A stretch of DNA of 64,000 bases from Bacillus testis. GTDB lineage: Bacteria; Bacillota; Bacilli; Bacillales; DSM-1321. How positions within the stretch are numbered: the stretch's first letter is position 1; every line of letters begins with the position of its first letter. The stretch covers positions 1,935,852 through 1,999,851 of the forward strand of contig NZ_LN851186.1 of assembly GCF_001243895.1 (NCBI RefSeq), in the 5' to 3' direction. The notes below the pieces were generated by a model that was not told the origin of the DNA, ran no database searches, and worked only from the letters and a program-made list of their open reading frames with translations. The position numbers and the translations under genes were made by a program. Of this stretch, positions 15,935 through 24,616 are shown in pieces.

Positions 15935-16525
15935 ATGGAAAAATATCAATCAATGACATTAACAAGAGGAAATCTGCAAGTGTCCTTTAAACACCTTAAC
16001 GAAGGCTACTATGGAGAATATAATCCATCCAATATACTCGATTGTCGATTATTGCGGTTCTTTGTGCTTACATACGATGAAGGCTCAGGGAAGTTTGAAG
16101 AGATTAAACATACATCGCACTTAACTTTTTTGCGTGTATCCACCCCTGATGTGTTGCTGAAAAAGGCTTTGGAAATGATCATGGATGCGGTTGTGATGAA
16201 TATGAAGGAAGGGAATCCGATAGAAGGGGTTTGCAAGGCTATGTCCTTTATCAATACATTGGAACTTGAAGAAGCATTGACTCCGGTCGATTATCAAATG
16301 AAGCCGAGACGGATTGGATTTGCGGAAATTTTTCAGACAACGGATCCTGAATTGGCACAGCATAATGGGAAAGCATTCGAAATCCTCCGGCCATTGGCTG
16401 GAGATGAATCAGAAAGCGGCATCTCCGAAAGACGGTATGAAATCATTCTGGAAACCAATGAGACGCTTATAGTGCCGGAAGAGGAGATTTCCACTTTCGA
16501 ATCATTTGAACTAGCGTATCTATAA
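15935..16525 (+). CDS. Hypothetical protein, 196 residues
   Basis: Not recognised. A soluble alpha/beta protein. The first half (about 1-60) is beta-rich, with GEYNPSNILDCRLLRFFVLT. The middle (about 75-115) is helical: LLKKALEMIMDAVVMNMKEG. The C-terminus is acidic with VPEEEISTFESFELAYL. AAGGAAG precedes the ATG. A small gene follows 120 bases later and may be in the same transcript. It stands divergent from the 107-residue gene. Confidence 0.72.
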   Translation: MEKYQSMTLTRGNLQVSFKHLNEGYYGEYNPSNILDCRLLRFFVLTYDEGSGKFEEIKHTSHLTFLRVSTPDVLLKKALEMIMDAVVMNMKEGNPIEGVCKAMSFINTLELEEALTPVDYQMKPRRIGFAEIFQTTDPELAQHNGKAFEILRPLAGDESESGISERRYEIILETNETLIVPEEEISTFESFELAYL

Positions 16526-16645
16526 AAGTGTGCTTTCCAATAGGCAATAAAACAGCAACAGATGTTTTGTTGCACGTATTTTGGATAAACAGAAGATATA
16601 CGTACAAAGCGTCACTTAAAAAAAGGAGAAAGCAGGTAGCAAACG

Positions 16646-16894
16646 ATGAAAGAGAACAACTACGATGTGCACCATGCAGAAGAGAAAAGCGAGTACAAGC
16701 CGAATATTGCTTATATTTCTGAGCTGGCAGGCTTTTTGAAAAAACGGGCAGGTTCCGTCTTTACGGAAGAGGATTACCAATCTGCTTATTTGCTGCTGGA
16801 AAAAATGAATCAAAATGAGGCTGGAAATCGTTCGATAATCGCTAGGTTTATGAAGGAGTTAGACCAAATGCAGGGGGAACGGAACTCGCATTAA
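16646..16894 (+). CDS. Hypothetical protein, 82 residues
   Basis: Not recognised. An acidic, probably helical protein containing YISELAGFLKKRAGSVFTEE and ending DQMQGERNSH. The nearest strong ribosome binding site, AAAAGGAG, is about 18 bases before the ATG, with a weaker AGGTAG closer by, so the start may be imprecise. A strong terminator follows. Probably co-transcribed with the 196-residue gene. Confidence 0.6.
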   Translation: MKENNYDVHHAEEKSEYKPNIAYISELAGFLKKRAGSVFTEEDYQSAYLLLEKMNQNEAGNRSIIARFMKELDQMQGERNSH

Positions 16895-16936
16895 GTATAT
16901 GGACTCCTGATAGGCATGTGCCGCCACAAGAAAAAA

Positions 16937-16979
16937 GCGGGCCTGTGCAAGTATATGATGGGCAGGCCCGCCTGATTTT
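16937..16979 (+). terminator. Strong G+C-rich terminator
   Basis: GCGGGCCTG (16937-16945) pairs with CAGGCCCGC (16963-16971) and is followed by a T-run. Confidence 0.85.
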
Positions 16980-17445
16980 TTGAAAAGTAAAGATTATATC
17001 ATACATACGGATGAACAGCGATCAATCCCCAGTAAACTTTCCCCACCCTAATGAATTGTCCGGATAACAGTTCCAAGCGTTTTCCTTCATAAAAACAAAC
17101 TCCCTATGATTATACAGAAAGTCAATAGTCCGGTCCGCTACAGCAAACAAATAACGTATTCACTTTAGGGCAAGATGATCTAAAGGTTATATACATAAAT
17201 GGAAATTTTGATCGGTGCAAGTCCCATGATCAGTAGTTGAACCAATCGGATTCTCACTTTCTCTTACTCCTCCGCCGTTTTGCCTATCAATGGAAACGGG
17301 ATTCTTAACGTTAATCGGAATGGAATAAAAATGAAAAAAAGGTTAAAAATAATGCATAGCACTATGTATCTAAAACGAAGGGCACCGTATTTCTGAAATC
17401 GAATTCTTGTTAGTTGGAAGAACTGGGGCAATAGAGGTGAATACG
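16980..17445. other. Intergenic, nothing recognised
   Basis: About 460 bases without a coding frame that has a ribosome binding site, apart from the upstream part of the DedA gene's leader. No riboswitch or repeat was recognised. Confidence 0.5.
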
Positions 17446-18033
17446 ATGATCGGACAGCTTACTTTACATGCCTTAACGGAAAATATAGACTCCGTTTTAG
17501 TTTCCTATAAAGGGCTTGGACTGGTGAAAATCAGCGCCCTTTTGTTTATGGAAGCTTTTTTTCCTTTGATCCCTATTTGCGGACTGGTTATTTTGAACGC
17601 GGCTGCCTATGGCTTTACGGAAGGATTGCTCCTTTCCTATATCGGTTCGTTAGCTGGAAATTGGGCGCTTTATGCGATTTTCTATTATTTTGGGCATTTT
17701 TCCTTTTTTACAAAGCTCAAGCAAAAAGAGAAAATCAAAACATACGCCGGCTGGATGGAGAAAAGGGGAGTCGGATTAATCGCTTTATGTTGTTTGATCC
17801 CCATTATTATCAATTCGATTGTCGCTATGCTTGCCGGAATCAATCGGATTCCTTTCGGCAAGTTCGCCTTTGCTTCGGCCCTCGGGATTTTTGGGTTGTT
17901 TTTAATCCTGTCTTATATAGGGGCAAGTTTGACTGCCATGTCGGTAAACTATTGGGAAATCGGCATCATCTTGTCCGTTGTCGCCTTCCTTGCCTGGCTT
18001 GGCTGGAGGATCCAGCACCAGTTGTCAAGTTAA
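17446..18033 (+). CDS. DedA-family membrane protein
   Basis: A 195-residue integral membrane protein of the DedA/VTT (SNARE-associated) family. It shows the family arrangement: a re-entrant N-terminal segment with FMEAFFPLIPICGLVILNAA (about 30-50, including the conserved E and the F/P-x-x-P motif), a glycine-rich helix with YIGSLAGNWALYAIFYYFG, and three further helices. Members act as lipid scramblases or flippases, for undecaprenyl phosphate or phosphatidylethanolamine, and support membrane potential and antibiotic resistance. ATG at 17446 follows AGAGGTGA; earlier in-frame ATG codons lack a ribosome binding site. Confidence 0.82.
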   Translation: MIGQLTLHALTENIDSVLVSYKGLGLVKISALLFMEAFFPLIPICGLVILNAAAYGFTEGLLLSYIGSLAGNWALYAIFYYFGHFSFFTKLKQKEKIKTYAGWMEKRGVGLIALCCLIPIIINSIVAMLAGINRIPFGKFAFASALGIFGLFLILSYIGASLTAMSVNYWEIGIILSVVAFLAWLGWRIQHQLSS

Positions 18034-18176
18034 TCTAAAGGGCGGGCATCGCTTCGTTGATAGGCGCCATACTCTCTAAGATTTCGCACTCATTGCATGA
18101 ATATATAGCGCCTCCGGGAATACACTTTTCTAGAATGCAAGTTCCTTCAAAAACTCTTTCTGGGAGGCAGCCGAAT

Positions 18177-20225
18177 ATGGATAAAGACAGAGGCACGAAA
18201 GCCAATCGGAAAAGCGAGCAGCTTGAAGCTTTCCGTAAGCAATCGCAGGGAAAGGTAATGACCACTAACCAGGGCGTAAAGGTCAACGATGACGAAAATA
18301 CATTAAAAGCAGGCAAACGAGGTCCAACTTTGTTTGAGGATTTTCATTTCCGTGAAAAATTGGCGCATTTTGATAGAGAGCGGATTCCGGAAAGGGTTGT
18401 ACATGCAAGGGGATATGGCGTACACGGCGATTTTCAGGTATATCAGTGCATGAAAGAATGGACAAAAGCTTCTTTTTTACAGGATCCGTCTGTAAAGACC
18501 CCGGTTTTCGTCCGTTTTTCCGAAGTTTCCGGTTCAAAAGGAGCGTATGAGACCAATCGGGATGTCCGCGGCTTCGCGGTTAAATTTTATACCGATGAAG
18601 GCGTATTCGATCTGGTGGGCAATAATATCCCTATTTTTTTTATTCAGGATAGCATAAAGTTTCCAGATTTGATACATGCATTAAAGCCGGAACCACATAA
18701 TGAAATACCGCAAGGACAGTCCGCGCATGATACGTTTTGGGATTTTATCGCCAATAATCAAGAATCTGCCGCTATGATGATGTGGCTGATGTCAGACAGG
18801 ACAGTGCCAAGAAGCTTTCGCATGATGGAAGGTTTCGGAGTACATACATTCAGGATGGTTAATGAGGCGGGGGTATCCCGGTTCGTTAAGTTCCACTGGA
18901 AGCCTGTACTCGGCGTCCACTCGCTCCTTTTTAAAGAAGCGCAGCAAATAGGCGGTTATGACCCTGATTTTCACCGGCGTGACTTATGGAGCAATATTGA
19001 AATGGGGAATTATGCCGAATTTGAATTGGGCGTCCAGATGATTCCTGAAGAAGATGAAATGATGTTTGGTTTCGATATCCTCGATTCCACTAAATTATGG
19101 CCGGAAGAGGATGTGCCGGTCACAATTATCGGTAAAATGACATTAAACCGCAATGTTGATAATGTGTTTGCCGAAACCGAGCAAGTGGCCCTGCATCCCG
19201 GCAATATTGTTCCCGGCATTGATTTCACGTCCGACCCGCTCTTGCAGGGACGTTTGTTTTCTTACACGGATACGCAGTTGTATAGAGTAGGCACCAATTA
19301 TAAGGAACTGCCTATTAACCGGCCTTTATGCCCTTTCCACAACAACCAGAGAGACGGGGCGGCACGGATATCCATCGACTTGGGACAGGTAGCTTACCAT
19401 AATAATTCCTTGGCGAATAATACGCCGGTCACAGTTAGCGGCGAGGACGGCGGATTCGTGTCGTACCCTGAACAATTGGGAGGAACGAAAACAAGAGAAA
19501 CCGGGGAGCTATTCAGCGACCATTTTTCACAAGCACGCTTATTCTGGAACAGCATGAGTGATATCGAAAAAATGCATATCACAGAAGCCTTTAGTTTTGA
19601 GCTGGGCAAAGTGAAAAGTCTTTCGGTCAGGGAACAGGTAGTCGATATGATTGCCCGCATATCCACTTCTCTCGCGGAAAGTGTAGCGCGGAATATCGGC
19701 GTCGAGGTACCGTGTGAGTGCAAACAGATCGAAGTAAGCAAATCCTCCCCGGCGTTGAGCCAGGCTAATACCGTCTTTTTACCGTACACGTTAAGAGTTG
19801 GCGTGATCGTAGCAGAAGGATTTGATGGGCAGATGCTGGGGGCCGTTCTAGCCTACTTCAAGAAATACGGCCTTCAGCCTGTCATTCTATCAAAACAACT
19901 CGGGCGCATAACTGGCAATAACGGGATGGAATTGGACGTGGATGATTCATTTATCACAGGCGCCCCCGTATTGTATGACTCGTTGTATGTGATTGGCGGG
20001 GAAGGGCAATGCCCTTATTTTGTCGGGAAAGCGCAGGAATTTGTCCGCGAATCATTTAAACACTATAAACCGATCGGTGCAAGCGGTCCGGGGATTGGAA
20101 TTATCCAATCTTTAGGGATTGAGCAGGAGGATGGCGTCATTATTGGCCAAGGAGCGGCCGAATTTGCCGGCAGGTTCATACCTGCAGCCGCCCAAAGAAG
20201 GTTTTTTGGCAGAAGTATTATGTAA
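18177..20225 (+). CDS. katE: Large-subunit catalase KatE (clade II)
   Basis: A 682-residue monofunctional haem catalase. The catalytic His lies in ERVVHARGYG (about 73-82), the catalytic Asn in FDLVGNNIPIFFIQD (about 143-157), and the proximal haem-ligand Tyr in RLFSYTDTQLYRVG (about 356-369). The C-terminal 150 residues form the extra flavodoxin/class I amidotransferase-like domain of HPII-type catalases (RVGVIVAEGFDGQMLGAV). Bacillus KatE has the same size and is a general-stress enzyme that destroys hydrogen peroxide in stationary cells or spores. ATG at 18177 follows TGGGAGGC; upstream in-frame starts lack a site. A sigma-B promoter was looked for but only weak matches were found. Confidence 0.93.
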   Translation: MDKDRGTKANRKSEQLEAFRKQSQGKVMTTNQGVKVNDDENTLKAGKRGPTLFEDFHFREKLAHFDRERIPERVVHARGYGVHGDFQVYQCMKEWTKASFLQDPSVKTPVFVRFSEVSGSKGAYETNRDVRGFAVKFYTDEGVFDLVGNNIPIFFIQDSIKFPDLIHALKPEPHNEIPQGQSAHDTFWDFIANNQESAAMMMWLMSDRTVPRSFRMMEGFGVHTFRMVNEAGVSRFVKFHWKPVLGVHSLLFKEAQQIGGYDPDFHRRDLWSNIEMGNYAEFELGVQMIPEEDEMMFGFDILDSTKLWPEEDVPVTIIGKMTLNRNVDNVFAETEQVALHPGNIVPGIDFTSDPLLQGRLFSYTDTQLYRVGTNYKELPINRPLCPFHNNQRDGAARISIDLGQVAYHNNSLANNTPVTVSGEDGGFVSYPEQLGGTKTRETGELFSDHFSQARLFWNSMSDIEKMHITEAFSFELGKVKSLSVREQVVDMIARISTSLAESVARNIGVEVPCECKQIEVSKSSPALSQANTVFLPYTLRVGVIVAEGFDGQMLGAVLAYFKKYGLQPVILSKQLGRITGNNGMELDVDDSFITGAPVLYDSLYVIGGEGQCPYFVGKAQEFVRESFKHYKPIGASGPGIGIIQSLGIEQEDGVIIGQGAAEFAGRFIPAAAQRRFFGRSIM

Positions 20226-20234
20226 ACCACAACA

Positions 20235-20276
20235 AGGGATACAGACAGGGCTTAGCTCCTCTGTATCCCTTTTTTA
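20235..20276 (+). terminator. Terminator of katE
   Basis: AAGGGATACAGA pairs with TCTGTATCCCTT around a 14-base loop and is followed by T residues. Confidence 0.9.
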
Positions 20277-20306
20277 TATGTAATCTTTTCCTTTTGAAAG
20301 GAACAG

Positions 20307-20331
20307 GTTTTACGGAAAGAAAAGAGGGAAA
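20307..20331 (+). promoter_or_regulatory. Sigma-B-like promoter before wrbA
   Basis: GTTTTA (20307-20312) and GGGAAA (20326-20331) are separated by 13 bases, close to the general-stress consensus GTTTAA-N13-GGGWAW. The transcript would start near 20339, about 100 bases before the gene. Confidence 0.5.
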
Positions 20332-20439
20332 CGAAAAATAGAGTGCACAAGTAAAGGTCGATTGTCTGATTACTGTCACATAGATGAGGGCATGGCCGAT
20401 CGATATATAGACTAATATAGTGAGAAGGAGAGAAGATAA

Positions 20440-21057
20440 ATGACGAATACAAAAGTTGCAGTCATCTATTATAGTTCAACAGGTACGAATCATAAAATGG
20501 CCGTTTGGGCGGCTGAAGCAGCAAAAGAAACAGGAGCTGAGGTTAAATTAGTGAAAATTCCTGAATCGGCCCCGGACTCCGCCATTGATAGCAATCCGGC
20601 TTGGCGCGCACATGTGGAAGCGACCAAAGATGTACCGGAAGTTACACTTTCAGACCTCGAATGGGCTGATGCCTATATCTTCAGCATTCCGACTCGTTTC
20701 GGCAATGTACCGGGCCAAGTAAAACAGTTCATTGATACAGCCGGCGGTCTATGGGCGCAAGGAAAAACAGTGAACAAAGTGGTAAGCGCTATGTCATCGG
20801 CCCAAAATGCGCATGGCGGCCAGGAACAGACCATCCTTTCCTTATATACGACCATGCACCATTGGGGAGCAATCGTAGTAGCCCCTGGTTATGCGGATCC
20901 TTCATCATATGCTGCCGGCGGCAATCCCTATGGCACAAGTGTAACAGTTCCTAAGCCGGGTGAAATGAATGAAGATGTGGAAGAAGCAGTGAAATTCCAA
21001 GCAAAACGTACCGCTACAGTAGCGCAATGGGTAAAAGCAGGCAAGGAAGCCAATTAA
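20440..21057 (+). CDS. wrbA: NAD(P)H:quinone oxidoreductase, WrbA type
   Basis: A 205-residue flavodoxin-fold protein. The FMN phosphate loop is YYSSTGTNHKMA (about 10-21). The isoalloxazine-binding SIPTRFGNVPGQVKQFID (about 86-103) and the GQE segment (about 126-128) are diagnostic of WrbA. These tetramers reduce quinones by two electrons using NAD(P)H and limit redox cycling. GAAGGAGAGAAG precedes the ATG. A sigma-B-like promoter and the adjacent catalase suggest an oxidative/general stress role. Confidence 0.93.
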   Translation: MTNTKVAVIYYSSTGTNHKMAVWAAEAAKETGAEVKLVKIPESAPDSAIDSNPAWRAHVEATKDVPEVTLSDLEWADAYIFSIPTRFGNVPGQVKQFIDTAGGLWAQGKTVNKVVSAMSSAQNAHGGQEQTILSLYTTMHHWGAIVVAPGYADPSSYAAGGNPYGTSVTVPKPGEMNEDVEEAVKFQAKRTATVAQWVKAGKEAN

Positions 21058-21245
21058 CAGCCATTATCTTTTTAAGAGGGTTCTATAGAAAAATGGAATC
21101 TGTAATCTTGCTGCCATCGGATTTTCCAGCATCCATGAGCAGAGCAGTCGTGCCCTCAACAGAACAGACCGGGAACGTAATTGGCAAAAGCAGATTGCGG
21201 TATATGCCAAATAGTTAATCCGAATATTTAGGGAAATCCTATATA

Positions 21246-21284
21246 AAAACAGAACAATGTTTCTTTTTACGTTGTTCTGTTTTT
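21246..21284 (+). terminator. Terminator of wrbA
   Basis: AAAACAGAACAA (21246-21257) pairs with TTGTTCTGTTTT (21272-21283), followed by T. Confidence 0.85.
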
Positions 21285-21545
21285 ATTTGTTAAAATGGCA
21301 GAAATGAAGTGGATAGACTAGAAGATTGATAGGCAGCCTGAATTTAATCAAGGAGAAGGAGGCAATACATATAATTAACCTTCAATTGTTCTTAACAAAT
21401 TATGTTCCAAATTATCAACAGAAATTTATACTGCTGAATTAATTAATAAAACCAATTAGTAAATAATGGAAAAATGAAGTATAATTAGGAAATAAACCTA
21501 GTTGCGATGAATTTAAGAAGAATAGATTTCTTAGGAGGAACATAG

Positions 21546-21752
21546 ATGGAAGGTGTAATAGTATGTGTTTTGATTTTCTCTGTGCCTTTAATTAGAATCG
21601 TTACCAGCCACCTTCAGAAAACACAGGAAATGAAACGAGATATGATTCGGGATCAAGTGGAACTAGAAAAACTGCGCAACGAAAATTTCATCTTGGAAAC
21701 GGAAAAATGACGTTTAGAATTAGACCAATCCACAAAAAAACTTTTGCCATAA
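21546..21752 (+). pseudogene. Small membrane/coiled-coil protein with internal stop
   Basis: A paralogue of the gene at 22731-22958. It has AGGAGG before the ATG and an N-terminal membrane helix (VIVCVLIFSVPLIRIVTSHL), then a charged helix ending NENFILETEK. At residue 55 TGA (21708-21710) interrupts the frame. The same frame continues RLELDQSTKKLLP to TAA at 21750-21752. The intact copy reads on through the equivalent of this stop (AETEKLKLELKK). So this copy is either a recent nonsense pseudogene or a functional 54-residue short form. It would have been co-transcribed with the following genes; TATAAT near 21480 may be part of its promoter. Confidence 0.7.
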
Positions 21753-21972
21753 TCCATTTGCGTACATATGATATTTTAAGTTGAAGAACAAGCAACAGTA
21801 AGAAATAAGGGTGATTCCTCTAAAAAGATGAAAGGGAATGAAGGAAATCACCTACCGATCGAAGCTCCACTTTATCTACCTGCCAGAGTGCCGGACAGGA
21901 TTTTTTTCTTCATCTCTTTGGGCAGTCAATGAACATGATGTTTGCTGAATTGAAGGAAACAGGAGGTTCATA

Positions 21973-22713
21973 ATGGATAATAGCATTTTCGCCGTCAGCG
22001 ATATCCACGGCCAATATACAGCGTTTCAACATTTGCTGAGGAATTGGGATCCAGCTATGCCGTTGGTGATTTTAGGCGATTGCATCGACCGCGGCAAGGA
22101 CTCGCCGAAAGTGATCAGTAAAATCATTGAGCTTCAGCATAAATACGAAAACAAGGTGGTCGTTTTAAGAGGAAACCATGAGGATATGTTACTTACATTT
22201 TTGGACAACCCCACAGAGACCACTGGACTGCACTACTTCCGCAATGGTGGCGATTTGACCATCAAACAATTCACGGAGCAGGCAGATTTATCGGAAATGT
22301 GTTTTCCTGAAATAGCAGAACAAATGAAAGCGGCATTGCATGGCTTTCAGTCCTACTTTGATCAGCTGAAAGCTTATTATGAGTTCGGTGATCTTCTGTT
22401 CATACACGCCGGTATCGACCATACGTTGGCAGATTGGCGGGAAACGGATCCCTATCAAATGGTTTGGATCAGGGAAGGGTGGCTTCATGAAAATAAAACC
22501 GGTAAAATCATCGTCTTCGGCCATACACCTACCAGGATTATCCATAGAAGTGAGAGCAATGATGTTTGGATAAGTGAAAACGGGTCTTATATCGGTATAG
22601 ATGGAGGTTCCGTGTATGGAGGGCAATTGAACGGAGTGGTTTTGACGGACAAAGGAAGAATCGTGCAGTGTTTTGCCGAAAAAGCAGATTCGCCCTACGG
22701 GGATGTACAGTAA
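21973..22713 (+). CDS. Calcineurin-like metallophosphatase (PPP family)
   Basis: A 246-residue metallophosphatase. All PPP motifs are present: SDIHGQY (about 9-15), LGDCIDRG (about 35-42), LRGNHED (about 64-70), IHAG (about 146-149) and FGHTP (about 184-188). Such bacterial proteins act as Ser/Thr/Tyr phosphatases or as diadenosine tetraphosphatases (PrpE type). Sequence alone does not separate these. AGGAGG precedes the ATG. It is flanked on both sides by paralogous small membrane-anchored coiled-coil genes, the second only 17 bases downstream, which suggests that those peptides work with it. Confidence 0.85.
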   Translation: MDNSIFAVSDIHGQYTAFQHLLRNWDPAMPLVILGDCIDRGKDSPKVISKIIELQHKYENKVVVLRGNHEDMLLTFLDNPTETTGLHYFRNGGDLTIKQFTEQADLSEMCFPEIAEQMKAALHGFQSYFDQLKAYYEFGDLLFIHAGIDHTLADWRETDPYQMVWIREGWLHENKTGKIIVFGHTPTRIIHRSESNDVWISENGSYIGIDGGSVYGGQLNGVVLTDKGRIVQCFAEKADSPYGDVQ

Positions 22714-22730
22714 GGAAGGAGGCTGAGACA

Positions 22731-22958
22731 ATGACTATAGGAATAATAACGGTTGTGATGATCTTTTCCGTACCCATTATCGCCGTTATTTCCAGCCATT
22801 TTGAGAAGCAATCAAAGTTAAAAAATGAACATATTAAAGATCAAATAGAACTTGAAAAATTAAAACAGGAAAACTTTATCGCTGAAACGGAAAAATTGAA
22901 ATTGGAACTTAAAAAGCTGGAATTACAGCAGCCGAATGACTTGGACCTATTTAAATAA
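22731..22958 (+). CDS. Small single-pass membrane protein with coiled coil
   Basis: A 75-residue protein. Residues 3-20 are one hydrophobic helix (IGIITVVMIFSVPIIAVI), followed by a heptad-rich cytoplasmic helix from about 25 to 68 with IELEKLKQEN and KLELKKLELQ. No enzymatic motif. GAAGGAGG precedes the ATG at 22731. Probably an accessory of the metallophosphatase directly upstream. A paralogue with a premature stop lies upstream of that gene. Function otherwise unknown. Confidence 0.75.
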   Translation: MTIGIITVVMIFSVPIIAVISSHFEKQSKLKNEHIKDQIELEKLKQENFIAETEKLKLELKKLELQQPNDLDLFK

Positions 22959-22980
22959 CGGGGCACTTAATCTTGAGCAG

Positions 22981-23015
22981 CACTTAATCTATTTGAAAGG
23001 ATTAAGTGTTTTTTT
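22981..23015 (+). terminator. Terminator
   Basis: CACTTAATC (22981-22989) pairs with GATTAAGTG (23000-23008), followed by seven T. A further copy of CACTTAATC lies just upstream. Confidence 0.88.
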
Positions 23016-23036
23016 ATTGTCAATTTTTTGAAATTT

Positions 23037-23069
23037 ATATTTGACAAATATATGTCTGGATACTAACCT
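23037..23069 (+). promoter_or_regulatory. Promoter with palindromic operator before paaK
   Basis: ATATTTGACAAATAT (23037-23051) is a perfect 15-bp palindrome that contains the -35 TTGACA (23041-23046). The -10 17 bases later (TAACCT) is weak, as expected for a regulated promoter. The half-site ATATTTG recurs at 24555-24561, upstream of paaA. PaaX is the obvious candidate regulator, but this pairing is inferred. Confidence 0.5.
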
Positions 23070-23137
23070 AAACATATAACATAAAAATAAGTCTTCGTTC
23101 TTAAAGTGTAATTATGATTGCAGGGGAGGTTGGTTGA

Positions 23138-24472
23138 TTGATCTATAATCTCGATATGGAGACGATGGAACGAGGCGCCCTGAAAAAGCTGCAATATCGG
23201 AGGCTAATGAACACATTGCGAAGGGTGATCGGCTCTGTTGGGCATTACCGGCTGAAGATGGTGCAAGCGGATGTCGGCATTGAGGACATCCAATCGCTCG
23301 ATGACATTTCCAAGCTTCCGTTCACCACGAAAGACGATTTGCGGGATACGTATCCGTTTGGAATGTTTGCTGTACCTCAACATGAAGTGATCCGGATCCA
23401 CGGTTCTTCCGGAACAAGCGGCAAGCCGACAATAGTTGGCTATACGGAAAAGGATATCGGATGTTGGTCGGAAATCGTCGCCAGATCGATTGCCGCAGCT
23501 GGAGGCAAGAAAGGCGATCTCTTCCACATTGCCTATGGTTATGGATTATTCACAGGAGGCCTCGGTCTTCATTACGGTGCAGAACAGCTGGGAATGACTG
23601 CGATTCCCATGTCTGCCGGGAATACAGACCGGCAAATCACTGTGATTAATGATTTGCAGCCGCAAGGAATTTGTGGAACCCCTTCCTATATGCTCAATTT
23701 AGCAGAAAGAATGGAGGAAAAAGGCTTCAATCCACGCCAATCGAATCTGGCATACGGCATTTTTGGCGCAGAACCTTGGTCTGAAGAAATGCGGGCGATC
23801 CTCGAGGATAAATGGGGAATTACAGCTGTCGATATTTACGGATTGAGCGAAGTGATGGGCCCTGGGGTGGCAGTCGAATGCCAAGAGGAACAAAACGGCT
23901 TGCATATCGCAGAAGACCATTTTATTGCGGAAATCATTGATCCTTCAACCCTATTGCCAGTAGAGGAAGGAAAAGAAGGAGAGCTTGTCTTTACAAGCCT
24001 TACGAAGGAAGCGCTTCCAATCATCCGTTACAGGACGGGCGATATCGCCAGCCTATCAAGCGTCCCCTGTTCATGCGGCAGAACCAGTATAAAAATGTCC
24101 CGAATCAAAGGCCGTACCGACGATATGATGATTATCCGCGGAGTCAATGTTTTCCCTTCCGAAATAGAACGGCTATTGTTGCAATATAAAGAACTGGTGC
24201 CACATTATCAAATCCACCTGAAGACAAAAGGCTCAATGGATGAAATCAACTTGCATATTGAATTACAAGATGACTTGTATAACCATCTCGGCCAAAACCT
24301 CGCACATGAAAACCTGTCCCGATTAAAATCAGATATCAAACATACCATTAAAGCGAATTGCTTGGTCAACACGGAGATCACGATCTGCCGGCCAAAGGAG
24401 ATTGCCAGATCAGAAGGAAAGGCCATCAGAGTCATAGACTGGAAAAAACAGCAAAGTAATCTTTTCAGTTAA
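23138..24472 (+). CDS. paaK: Phenylacetate-CoA ligase
   Basis: A 444-residue adenylate-forming enzyme that activates phenylacetate to phenylacetyl-CoA with ATP, the first step of the aerobic hybrid pathway. Landmarks: the P-loop-like IHGSSGTSGKPTIVGYT (about 87-103), YGLSEVMGPGVAVEC (about 235-249), YRTGDI (about 298-303) and the hinge/C-terminal DDMMIIRGVNVFPSEIE (about 331-347). A TTG start at 23138 is supported by GGGGAGGT seven bases before it and by the family opening MIYN. It is separated from paaA by 140 bases, which may hold a second promoter. Confidence 0.95.
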   Translation: MIYNLDMETMERGALKKLQYRRLMNTLRRVIGSVGHYRLKMVQADVGIEDIQSLDDISKLPFTTKDDLRDTYPFGMFAVPQHEVIRIHGSSGTSGKPTIVGYTEKDIGCWSEIVARSIAAAGGKKGDLFHIAYGYGLFTGGLGLHYGAEQLGMTAIPMSAGNTDRQITVINDLQPQGICGTPSYMLNLAERMEEKGFNPRQSNLAYGIFGAEPWSEEMRAILEDKWGITAVDIYGLSEVMGPGVAVECQEEQNGLHIAEDHFIAEIIDPSTLLPVEEGKEGELVFTSLTKEALPIIRYRTGDIASLSSVPCSCGRTSIKMSRIKGRTDDMMIIRGVNVFPSEIERLLLQYKELVPHYQIHLKTKGSMDEINLHIELQDDLYNHLGQNLAHENLSRLKSDIKHTIKANCLVNTEITICRPKEIARSEGKAIRVIDWKKQQSNLFS

Positions 24473-24616
24473 CTTATTACAATTCAAATCCTCACTTCCT
24501 TTTCATACACCATAATCCTATAAATATACAATGACATCAAATCTATTATTCCTATATTTGTATAACACTTTTTTGTTCATCCGGGTGGCTACTGTTATAA
24601 CCAAGGAGGGATGTGC

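Noticed and set aside
21027-21218. 63-codon frame overlapping the wrbA end
   Set aside because: Overlaps wrbA in another frame without its own ribosome binding site.
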